Source: Pempheris klunzingeri
Lineage: Eukaryota; Chordata; Actinopteri; Acropomatiformes; Pempheridae
NCBI RefSeq assembly: GCF_042242105.1
Contig: NC_092012.1
Span: forward strand, 20,007,543 to 20,071,542
Direction: 5' to 3'
Length of the DNA: 64,000 nucleotides
Position numbers and translations under genes: made by a program. Positions 46,075 to 57,200 of the stretch are shown one piece after another. The notes beneath the pieces were generated by a model. That model did not search any database, had not been told where the DNA came from, and saw nothing but the letters and a program-made list of their open reading frames with translations. Positions within the stretch are counted from its first letter, which is position 1. Each line of letters begins with the position of its first letter.

Positions 46075-46436
46075 GATGGTGAGAAGGGTTTAGTTAAATT
46101 GGGTTCAAATCCCGGTTTGAACCCGGGGTCTGTCTGTGTGGAGTTTGCATGTTCTCCCGATGCTAGCATGGATTCTCTCTGGGTACTCTGGCTTCCTCCC
46201 ACAATCCAAAGACATGCACATTAGGTTAATTGGTAACTCTAAATTGCCCGTAGGTGTGAGTGTGAGAGTGAGTGGTTGTCTGTCTGTCTGTCTGTCTGTA
46301 TGTGGCCCTGCGATTGGCTGGCGACCAGTCCAGGGTGTACCCCGCCTCTCGCCCGAAGTCAGCTGGGATAGGCTCCAGCTCCCCCCCGCAACCCTGACGG
46401 ATAAGCGGTATAGAAAATGGATGGATGGATGGATGG
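46075..46436 (+). mobile_element. tRNA-derived SINE with a LINE-like tail
   Basis: An exact Pol III B-box consensus GGTTCAAATCC lies near 46101. The body TGTGTGGAGTTTGCATGTTC, AATTGGTAACTCTAAATTGC and CCAGGGTGTACCCCGCCTCT is a very common fish sequence. The end is GCGGTATAGAAAATGGATGG followed by TGGA tandem units, a tail style shared with RTE-type LINEs. A GTCT tetranucleotide expansion sits at 46273-46299. Confidence 0.75.
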
Positions 46437-46486
46437 GCTCATTTGGCATTTGATGACATTGACCCACAACATTAATGTGATACTCA

Positions 46487-46999
46487 TCAAATGTGTCTAT
46501 TTAGTGATGTCTTTCCCATAGATCTAAATGCAGATCTAACTATTGTCACACCCACAGAGGAGAAACGTTTTCTGTTAGTGTAACTTTTCTTGTGTGGCTC
46601 TGCAGGAGGAAGAACCCTAATGTGGCACCCATCGATAGCACCAGCAGTGCGTCGAAATGCCTCATGGCCAGCAAGGCTAGCAAAGCCAGCCCCCACTTCC
46701 TCCATCTTCTCCTGTTTGTGGAAATTAATTGCTCTGTGGAGGATCGTCATCATTTCCTTCACGATGTTGTGGATGATCCGACAGACAGTCGCCAGTGGCA
46801 TGGCAAAGATGTCTGACGTAATCCTGTAGGAGGCTCCACAGGCAAGCCAGTAGACCAGCACCAGCCCCTCAATGTCATGGCTCCATCCGTGGGCCTTTTG
46901 CCGGGGCAGCATCTGCACCAGCATGTTGATGCTGTCCCTGGAGAGCCTGAGGGCTGGTTTCATGTCAGCTCCACAAAAAAAGGCAGCGAGGATAGGCAC
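46487..46999 (-). pseudogene. PIF/Harbinger transposase fragment (HARBI1-like N-terminal half)
   Basis: 170 codons are open. The product shows LRLSRDSINMLVQML, LVYWLACGASYRITSDIFAM and GAIDGCHIRVLPP followed by YTNRKRFSS. This is the conserved order of Harbinger-type DDE transposases and the related domesticated HARBI1. The first catalytic Asp (in AIDG) is present; the remaining catalytic Asp and Glu are missing because similarity ends near the left edge, close to the SINE at 46075-46436. The lack of internal stops may reflect recent insertion. Terminal inverted repeats were not found. Confidence 0.8.
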
Positions 47000-48635
47000 A
47001 TTGCTGTTTCATTGTGTACATCTTTTCAAGGGACTTAGGTCCTGTTTAAAAAAATTTAAAAAAACATTACACACGTTTGTGTATCTAAACATTGTTCATT
47101 AATTGTTATTTGTATTATATATATTCTTTATTTGCGTTTTTACTAGTTCATATTCATATTCAATTCATAATTGTTAGTATTTAGCAGAATTATACTTCCT
47201 GACCATTATGATCAGGCGTTTGCTTCTGCTTCATAAGGTTTCTTTCTTTCATTGCTTGATAGGAAGTGTCAGTAACTGACTTACTGTGACACAGACTCAT
47301 TGGTAATGTTGTTAGTAATTACGCTGTGAAAAAGGCCTGAGCTCACCAATCTTTATGTGCTTAGAATAATATGGATTTAAACTGTCCTACCTGAGGAAGA
47401 AAAGAAAGCAAATGTCGATCCAGCAGCCTGTTCGCTCCCACACAGTCCTGAGTATAGTTCTATTCAGGCAGAATAAGTGAACAGCTGTGTGGATGAACTG
47501 CGAGTGTGTCATATATATAGAGCATTCTTACCTCTGCTCTCTCCTCCAAACAGATCTGTTGTATGTGACCTCTTCTGTTGCCTGAAACACATGAAGGTGA
47601 ATTCTGTGGCCACGCTGCTCTATTTTTACTACACTTTTTTCCTCTTGTGGTGTCTACTTTGATCATCATCTCTGTCACTTTTCTAACCCTCTTTCTCTTC
47701 CCCTCTCCTGTCCTCACATCCTCACATCCCCTCACTCTTCTCTCTTCCCTGCTCACATCTCCTCCTGGACCCTGACATATTTACTGTAACACCCGACTGC
47801 CCTCTGTGTTCATCTCTCTCAAGAGGAACAGAGAGAAAAAGAGGAGAGAAAAATTAGGGTCAAAGGGAGAGTTGTGACCCATATCTGAAAGAAATAAATA
47901 TAGTTAGCAACAACAGGAGTGGATGAAAAGAGGCTGTGAAAAACAAAAAGTTAGAGAGGGAGATTATTATTGGCAAGAAGGTATGAATAAATTCTGTGGA
48001 GACAAATCAACAGCTTCTGATTTTCACAAGTACAACACTACCTTGTTACAATAAAGTTTCAGGTTTGGATCAACAAATATCTTTAAACTTTAAAAAAGAA
48101 CGAAAATGTATCAACCCTGCAACTTTTGTCTAAACTGGAAGCCGTAGTGATGTCCCAAGATGCATCATCCTTCCTAGTTTTGTCAGAATTGTGTCAGAGA
48201 TGGACCACTTATAGCCTTTTAGTGTGACAGATTCTGCACTTAACCCGTACAGTATGTGACCAGTGGGTGAAATGACTGTGAACGTGTTCCGTTGCATGAT
48301 CCCTGACAAAATGTCACATGAAACACACGTACACGTGTACTCTCTCGCATGGCAGACAGCTATTTGATTTGGAGATAGTGCATGTTACAGGTATTTTATT
48401 CCCCGCATACTGTGCACAGGCAACAGCACCACAAAGGCAGCAATTTGTAAAATATTTTCGGGAGTACATTCCTTTTCTAAAATTTGACAAAATCACCTGC
48501 TGTTTAGTACAAATGGTATTTTCCGAAGGCTGCTCTCTCTTCCCAGCACCAAGTCACGCAACTGCATGGCTCTGTTTGTTTTTAGCATAGCCCAAGTGCA
48601 TTCACATGCATACTCACACAAGCACGTACACTGGC

Positions 48636-48637
<2 letters not shown>

Positions 48638-48669
<32 letters not shown>
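48638..48669 (+). repeat. (CA)n microsatellite
   Basis: About 16 CA units. Confidence 0.9.
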
Positions 48670-48671
<2 letters not shown>

Positions 48672-49415
48672 TTCCCATTCAGTTATGTAACAAGGATTAC
48701 GTTCCACTGTCTCGTGGCCCCAACAGTCAAAACTACATGCGCTATTTTTAACTCCGGACCCCAATATAATATCAACAGACGGTTATCATAATAAAGGCAA
48801 CATTGATGATCACTGCTGCTCATGTGGACATGTCCTCCTAACACTGATTTTCAGTGCATGGGCCTCCTCTAACAACACCAACGGCCATTGGTGCATTTTA
48901 GGTAGGTACTCAAAGCTTTGCAACGGCACAGTCTGAAGCTATTTTAAGCCAGTCAGTGAGTCAGTCAATCAATACAGGCTAGTAAGAAAGTGAACTTGTG
49001 AACATTGACTTGTAAAATAAATGTATTCTTACAAAGCTGTACCACATAAGTGGGTTGTTCTGGTAATCATAGCTTCACTGGAGAGGTCTATTTGCTTCAT
49101 GCAGCTTGATTTGAATACTGACAGCTAATAAGTGTGCCCAAACTCTGTGTGACAAGGATAAAACATTTAGTAAAGACAACATGTTGGATATCATAGACTC
49201 AGAATGGGATTACAGAGAAGGGCTAAGAGTTTTGGTTCCATAAACCAAACATCTTCTGTGACCTGCAATGCACACACGCATGCACATGCAGGACAGTTCC
49301 ATACATGAATTTGTTTGAAATAGTTGCTGTCACATTCCACAAGCTAACTCCTCTGGGGTTCAGGTCATTACAACTGGAAAACCAGAGGAAGCACTAATTC
49401 TGTTACAGTGGCTTC

Positions 49416-49440
49416 ACACACACACACACACACACACACA
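49416..49440 (+). repeat. (CA)n microsatellite
   Basis: About 12 CA units; other short CA runs follow at 49511-49540. Confidence 0.85.
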
Positions 49441-52400
49441 GTCTTTGCTGTGGTTTCAGACTCACACAGGGAGGAGGATGTTTCTCTTACGCACTGGCAA
49501 CACATAGTTTGCACACACACACAGATACACACACACACATGCGCACAGAGGGCAGTTCCGCTTCAGGGGCGTCTAATTGCAGGCTTGAGTCTCGCCAGAA
49601 CATGATGTCCTGGGGACCCAGGGTCATTTCTCCACAGGCATCTGAGGTGGCACCACATTGTCAGGACCAATCACCTGTAAGAGCAACTCTTACTCCTGCT
49701 TAAATACACCTACATAAACATGCATACATAAAGCGCACACATTGTCTCTCTCTCTCAGACACACACACACACACACATACACACACAGTATACAAGTAAA
49801 TACAAAGTCATGTACAGATGCACTAACAAGGGCTTTACAGAACCTATATTGTGGTAATTAAAATGGTCATGTAGTCATGGTAATGTCAGAAAAGGTCTGG
49901 GGGGGATCACACTTGCTTTCCACCTACGAGTGAGGTTTAGGTTTTCCTCCCGTGTGTGTATCTTCTTAATTCAGACCTCAGTCCAGCTTTTTGCATGTAA
50001 TTTTCTTCCATCAGTTTCCATCCACCTTCTCCTCCTCTGCCTATGCTCCTGCTTTGTGTACACCGTATAATAGAATTCAAACAACAAAGACAAGCATGTA
50101 ATGAGCACAAGAGAGGCGCTCACTTGTCAAAGCTCTATCTTGATTTACACTAATAAAAAGGTTCTCAGTCTGTGAAAACATTATGAACTATGAATCCATT
50201 TCCATTTACTGACTGGATGGTAGAAATCAACTTTCCCAATGAAGATTATTTTATTTTAGACTGGCTATAGATAGATACTATGTGTCTCTGTATGAGACAA
50301 TAATGGCTGATAAATGAGTATAAATACAGCTGCACACAATTAGAAACTGTTGCGTGAAGACAGAAGTTAACTGTTGCTGTTTCTCCTTGTTCACTTCATA
50401 ATTAAAGGACTACATCATAGCCGAAACTCTAAAACTTACAACATTTAACAAAAATACACTGTTTTACCACCGTAGTCTTTTCAAATCATTGTTAAATGAG
50501 TTTTGGTTTCATTCCATAGCAGGAGAATATTTGTGTTTTTTATGGTTCAGACAGACAGCATATTATTGATAACAAATGATGGGAAAATAAGCTTGAATGA
50601 GTTTTATATTTGGTCACTGCTGTGTAAATTGACTGTGACTAAGTATCAGCATCAGTGATTATCATAAACCAGACTGACTGCTATCATTAAGCAATCAATT
50701 TCTAAATTAGCTGCTGCAGCACGAGACACGACTCACAGATGTACAGACACACAGGCACGTAAAACACAACTGAAATAATATTTCTGTCGAGTGTTAGTCA
50801 TCAGTATTGCTTTGCCCGTGAGACCACCATGTACGGAGCAGACATATAAATGAACTGAGAAATAGAAAATATGGAGATATGTTCACATTATATTAATTTG
50901 TACTGGACAAATGTGCTTAAGTATTTTTGACTAGACAATTCGAAAACATGTGATTGTAGCGATGGCGACTTGAGAGCAGGTGAGACATGACACGATCTGG
51001 AAAACAACCAATGGGAATGCATTCATTTGAAATGCACCCTTTATTTACCCTTGGTACATGGTTATGGAACTGAAACCTCCAAACATGATGTGGTCCTTTG
51101 CATTTTCCAAGTACTTGAACATCACTTAAATGGCGACAGTGCTATCACTGACAGACAGTTAGTAAAGGGGAGGATGGGACAAGTAGGGCTACCAGGACAA
51201 CATTGGCCCTATTGGTTTGAAACAGGCTGTTGATCAGCATAGTGACTGCAGCATAGTAAAGGTGGAAACCATGGATCACCAAACCCAGTCGATTCACTTT
51301 GTTCTGCTCAAACATTCGTGGTCTCTCACAATGTAGTTTTTTCACTTTTCTTTTAAAGTGATCGCATCTCGATTTATACGGTTGTGACGCTCAGTGCTGA
51401 TTCAGACTGTCTTCAGTTCAGCAGTATGTTTGGTCAGTTGTTAGTCCAAGCAGGGTAACAGTCAATAGTTATGAAGTTAGGATGTTTCCATGGCTTTTGC
51501 TGCCTTTTAACAAGTCCATACTCATACCATAACAGACTGTGAATAACAGCTGTGGAGCTCCACTGCTAAAGGCTACCGATTGTGTCTGTGACAACGGTGA
51601 TGCAGTATAGTCAGTTAAAGAAAAAGGCTTTGTTTGGACTGTACTGACCAGCAGGTACGGCACAATGTAAAAGAACAGGGACCCATTAGGTCATCTGGTG
51701 TGCATATCTACCTACACTAAGCAGCAGGTGTGAGGGCAAGTTTAGACTTTCTCACTCACAGGGGAACAGAAACACAGTGCACACAGAATTTAGCATGTCA
51801 AAGCAGGGCCGAGGGTGCACATTATACCTGCACACACACACACACACCACATACACTAAACTACATGTGCATGTTAGTAAGCATGCACCCTACAGTGACA
51901 CGGCAGCACCCACACACTCAGTCAGACACACACGCACAGTATCTATCTTTAGCTATAAATAGGCGTGTAATTAATGTTTAGATGTTGGAGTCATGAGGTG
52001 GAAACATGAACATTTAAACTGCTATTAAGTTCTCATCAAGGGCAGAGAGACGAACGGAGAGAGAGGGAGGGATGGAAAAAAAGAAAGAGAGCAAGACCAG
52101 TGTAGCATGAGAGATGGATGATGCCAGATCATGCTCATTATTGACTGCGAAATCATAATAACTTTTTGTTATCAGTCAATCTTAAAATTTGACAGATGAG
52201 CCCAGAAAGCAGAAAATACTGTAGTTAGAAAACAAACACAAACACGTTGTTCTACTATTGAACACTGTATACTCCCAATCAATCTTACCTCTACACTCCC
52301 TGGGCTTCAATTAGTCTGTGATCAGCAGGCTGTGATTCATCCATTTAATTGTTTCAATTTGGTCTCAATCAGAGGGTGCTTTATTACCTGCAGATTCTCC

Positions 52401-53849
52401 TACAGATGTGTTGAAACTTGGCACAGTAAACTCTGTAAGATTTGTGTAACATGACGTGCCAATTTCTGCACCTCGGTGGGTTTAGACACCTGACACAACA
52501 CAAACAACCATGTATGTGTGACACTAAGTAACGTCTGAGCTGAACCCCTTCGCTGTATTAACTGAATGGTTGACAGACTAAATAATTCCCTCAGTCACAT
52601 TTTTGGCTCTTTCTACCACCAAAACACAGCCACACTCCCATGTGATTTTTCTTTATCCTCCTCTGTTTAGAACAGATTCAGATTTTTCCAGAAAAAACCC
52701 ATAAAATAAGAAGTTTGGATTGAAATTGTAACCATGGCAATAAAGGTTCATATCCTGGAGCAAATATGACGTGGTTGATTGCAGGGAATGAGTCTGATAA
52801 TAAAACAGCTTTGTGTTCTCTCAGTGAGTCCACAGTACCTATACTGGTCAAACATTTAGAGAGCATTTCGATTGCATAAGTTCCACGCTACAGTATAAAC
52901 ACACTGACCCTACTGTGGGTTGTTTTCTTCTCCAGTCTCCATCTAACACACATCGAATGATACATAATTACTTACCAGGCTTACAATAACCCCATACTGG
53001 CCTAAACATGATGAGGAAAAACAAGTGATCAACCCTTACGTATAGCAGGGAGAATCTCAGCCTACATCCATCCATCCAGCAACATCTTCCAAACAGTGGA
53101 TTTGTGCTCTAGGGCAGTGTTTACCCTCCAAAAGGTCACACGATTAATCTCTGAGGGTGTGACATGATTAATGGAAGACAAAAGAGGTCCGCTATACACC
53201 AATATGTGTTTTTTTGGGTGGGACACTTCTGCAAAAAAAACTGGACGGTTTTGCCTCCAACAAGATGAAATAATCTTTTGTTGTTTTGAAAGTACAATGA
53301 CTCTTTGGTGGAGCTGTTCTCACCTTATTCAACACATGGGACTGGTGACAAGGGTCAAGTAGACACTGACAGTGTATGAGAAAAAGGTTTAGGACGGTCT
53401 AACCTGTCAATTATAGCGGAACCACCTCTCTGTAAAATACTGAGAAAAAACTGTATTACTGCCCTCCTCTTTGCCTGTTTCTCTCTTTCTTGCACTAAGT
53501 TTGCATCTTTTATTGCGTCGTCTGTTCTTTCCCTGTCCATCTTCATGTTTTTCTCTCCAGTGATTCTTCTCTCATATCTGCCTGAAATCCAGCTGCTCTA
53601 CACCAAGAAGTTTTAAGTCCTTTAGACGTACTCCAAAAAAAAATCACACAACACATAAACACTTACACTGACATCATATTGCAGGTGCATGTGGGATGAC
53701 ATGGAGGGAGTGGGGGGGTGCGGGGGGTGCGGGGGGTAGACCTATGGCCACATGGTCACTTTAATAGTCGACCACTTTAAGTCTGGTGGAAAAAACTTGT
53801 TGTAAAATCACTACATGGTCTATTCAAACGGGCACCTCGCCTGGCTCTG

Positions 53850-54287
53850 TGGACTTTGGGAACCACCTCCCTGCGTCCTGCACCCCCACCCCTCCCATCC
53901 CCTCCTTTCTACACCCCTCTCCTCCTCCTTCCTCTGTGTTATCCCACCGCTGTACCGGTGCGCTCAAAAGCGGGAGCGCAGGCGGAGCGCGGTGGAGTGG
54001 ATGCTGGAGAGCCGCAGGGGGAGAAAGAGAGAGACAGCTCAGAGAAAGGCTCTCAGCAGTGACATGTGGATGCAGTAAAACAGATCTTGCCAGCGCAGCA
54101 TCAGCGTCCGATCAGTGCTAAAAGTAGAGGAGAGGAGCAAGAAGAAACACGGAGCGCCTGTTCGTCCCCCCGCTTCAGCACCGCAGGGAGGACACACGCA
54201 GGGGAGGAAAGATTCCCCTAAACGCAGTGAGAGCGTCGGATGAGGAGAAGAGGAGAGCGGAGGGCATCGGATAGGCAACAACAAGAA
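53850..54287 (+). promoter_or_regulatory. kcnk2: kcnk2 promoter region and first (5' UTR) exon
   Basis: CCCACCCCTCCC-type and GGAGCGCAGGCGGAGCGCGG sequences give a GC-rich island in otherwise AT-rich DNA. It ends at a strong donor, AACAAGAA|GTGAGTG, at 54287/54288. The last base of this exon (A, 54287) joins TG at the start of exon 2 to make the start codon. Two upstream ATGs lie in the leader (54001 and 54240). The transcription start is not known; 53850 is the approximate edge of the GC-rich zone. Confidence 0.6.
54001..54078 (+). CDS. Upstream ORF in the kcnk2 leader (25 codons)
   Basis: An ATG at 54001 opens a 25-residue, arginine-rich frame (starting MLESRRGRKR) that stops at TAA 54076-54078, 209 bases before the main start. 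Its context (T at -3) is weak, so leaky scanning is expected. If the leader starts upstream of 54001, as its position in the GC-rich zone suggests, this ORF could damp translation of the channel. Whether it is translated is unknown. Confidence 0.35.
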   Translation: MLESRRGRKRETAQRKALSSDMWMQ

Positions 54288-57200
54288 GTGAGTGCCCACA
54301 GAGAGCTGAAACTTATTGACAAGTTTCAGAAACCCACTGCTCACTCCAGTGCCTGCATTGTTTTTTTTTTAATCTATAAGCTATTTGTAATAGAATATTC
54401 AAAATACATATTTCAGTAAAAATAATGCAGTCATGAAGCTCATGCAAGTTGTTGCACTTGTTTTATTTCTGCACCAAGTGCTAGAGGAGAGATGGAGCAC
54501 TGATGGTGTGATCTTTGACTCCAGCAGCTCTGAATCCTGCACACAGCACGTTTGTTCTGATCCATTAAATATTCACTCAGCTAAAATATTTCAACTTGTC
54601 AGACAACCAAGGCATGTTTCTCAGAAACAGACAAAACATCTGGAGTTCCAGCTGTTACACTCATTCACACTTATTCTGTTATTCTGATGTCTCAAATGAT
54701 TGCAATTATAACAATACTGTCTTGTGCCATGAAACTCTGTGTGAGTGAACAGTGAAGGAGCTGCCGTGCTTCCAAGGTGACCCCCTGAAATATTATTCCA
54801 CTTTCAAGTCACCAGCACATGCTGTATATGTTTTGGTCAAACCCTTGCGTGGATGGTAATCAACTTGAGTGCTTCTGACCTTTTTTTCTTTCTCATCATA
54901 AAAGGAGTTTATAGGATTTAGTATAGAAAAAGAAAAAAATCGGAATCTTTTAAAGAATAAAAGCATAATCAATGTTTTTTGTAATTTATCTCAGTGCAAT
55001 TGTGTCACCTGTGACCTTGTCATACAGCAACTGGAGTATGTTGTGTACTACAACACAGAGGTTTATTATGTAATGTAGTTTATTTTATTTTCATTAAAAT
55101 CACAATTAAGTTCAATTGTTATGCTCTCTGTTGATAAAATGTTCCTTGGGCTGTAACAGTGAGCGTTTTCCGTGGAAACTTCCCTCTCTGCTGTCTGAGT
55201 GATCCTGAGCAGACTCCACCTCCTGACCCTCCCAACCCCCCCTCCCCTGCTCTACTCATCCCCCTCTCTAGACACATGGACACACACTCATGCTCGGGCT
55301 GGGCAATAGACAGTGGTGGGGCCCTTAGAGCCCCCCCTACCAGATTTAAATGTAATGCTTGTCATCATTATTAAATGATGCACAATAAACAAGCAGCTTA
55401 GCTCACTCAGTAGTTGTTGTCTGTGGCAAAACTAATATTTTCAGCTCTGTAATAACTGTCATTAGCCCGTTTTCATGCTTTATTTGATAGTAGACAGTCG
55501 ACAGGGGACAGAGAGAAGGGATGGCACAAAGGGTCTGCACCCTAACCCTACCAGCTGAGGTGCATATGTGCATATGTGCATTTCCCTCTGATTGTTGTGC
55601 ACCTCATTGACAGTCAGGCGTAATACTGCATGAACAAAGACCTTCCATATTAGTTAACGAACATGCTCACAGTTGACTGTCAGCTACCAGAGCACTATTT
55701 GGATGATACCACCAACTTAACTACTGCGACAGAGCAAAGGGGATGTAATGCTGTGTTATATCAAGTACTGCAGTTGTACCTGACAATGTTTTCCTTTACA
55801 TTAATGTCATGTCTTTCATTACGTCTGCTATTATTTATGGCTTAAAAGATGGCCTAATGCAAATGTAATGGTATTGCACATCTATAAAGTACACCTCATA
55901 TGACAGTATATTGTCCAGCCCGGATACACGTTCTCCTTCTCTCTCCTCTCCATACTCACAGTAACTCATTTTAATTCAACAAGCTTTATTGGCAAGAGTG
56001 TGTATTATTAAGAACATAAAAGTGAGTCAAAGGTCAAGAGAATCAAGTGGAAGCTGATAGTGCTGCTGTCTCAACTAAAATCTCTCTCTTTCCTTCTCTT
56101 TGACTGCACAGAAATCACATCTGAAGAACAGATGCAAAACTGAGTTATTAGTCTAACTTTCTCTGTTTATAACACCTGCCATATTTTGGACACCCCACCT
56201 GGTATACAGCCGTGTCACGATTCAGCAGAAATGACAGCACTCCTCTTACACCCTCACACACCTGCTTAAAGGGAATATAAACATGAAAGCAGTTCACTGG
56301 CAGCCATCCCCTTACAGTGAAGATGCCCGTGCCCTCCCTCTCGCTCCTCTCGCTTACAGCATACTTTTTATTCTCAACTACTTGCTGTATCTTATAAAAG
56401 CACACACACACATTAGACGTTGCATATACACTGCAGCATGAATGGGAGAAAATTCCTGAGGATGTGCTTGCTTCATGTTTTCACTGGTGTTAGGATTCAA
56501 AGGCCTTGTTGATGGTTTATTTATAAGGACTTTTAAAAGGGAGCAGAGTGAAGGGACAGGGATGGGGGGAAAAATATTGGGGAAAAAATCTCAACATCGT
56601 TTTCTCATTTCCCCTGACAGTGGCTGCTCCAGACTTATTGGACCCTAAATCCGCCACTCACAACACCAAGCCCCGCCTCTCCTTCTCCACAAAGCCAATC
56701 ACACTGACTCCCCGGGAGGAGAGTGAGGTGAGAGAAAAAAGAGACAGTCCAGCTTTTTTTACTTTTTTATTAAAAATTTTTTTTCATTTTTTCCACAAGA
56801 TGCTTATTCTACAGTAGGGATAAAACACTCGCCTAAAATGTCCTTTTGGCATTATTATGGGTTATTTCAAGAGACCTGTATCTATGTGGGTTGATTGATC
56901 AGTTGAAGTGTTGTAGGTGGTTGCCACAGTGATGAAATGGAAGACGGTGACAGCCATCTTTCTTTTGGTGGTTCTGTATCTGGTTATGGGAGCAGCAGTC
57001 TTCAGATCCCTGGAGCAGCCTCATGAAAGGTAGGCAAGTTAAAAATATGTCTAATTGTCTGTCTGCCAAAAATGTTAGTCCTTGTGCTGCAGGATATTAT
57101 TGCATTCTTCAACACTGTTGATCATAGAGTATGAATACTACATAGACTGAAAGACTACACAGGGCTGTGTTGGGTCAAAGTTATAACTTGAAGGAAGTGG

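Larger units (their letters stand above)
47000..53850. other. Gene-poor intergenic DNA upstream of kcnk2, part 2
   Basis: No supported gene. CA/TG microsatellites lie at 48638-48669, 49416-49440, about 49757-49788 and 51828-51846. A pyrimidine-rich block lies at about 47520-47770 and a G-rich patch (GGGGGGTGCGGGGGGTGC) at 53709-53737. It may include alternative kcnk2 first exons or enhancers, but none can be pinned down by eye. Confidence 0.5.

Noticed and set aside
46020..46467. Frames of 60-120 codons on both strands over the SINE
   Set aside because: Explained by SINE sequence and GTCT repeats; no protein resemblance.
54433..54687. 84-codon frame with a hydrophobic start in kcnk2 intron 1
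   Set aside because: No recognisable domain, no promoter or splice logic; a signal-like start is common by chance.
55159..55374. Proline-rich 71-codon frame in kcnk2 intron 1, considered as an alternative first exon
   Set aside because: No donor at a suitable phase that would join to TGGCTGCT in exon 2, and no resemblance to TREK-1 N-termini.
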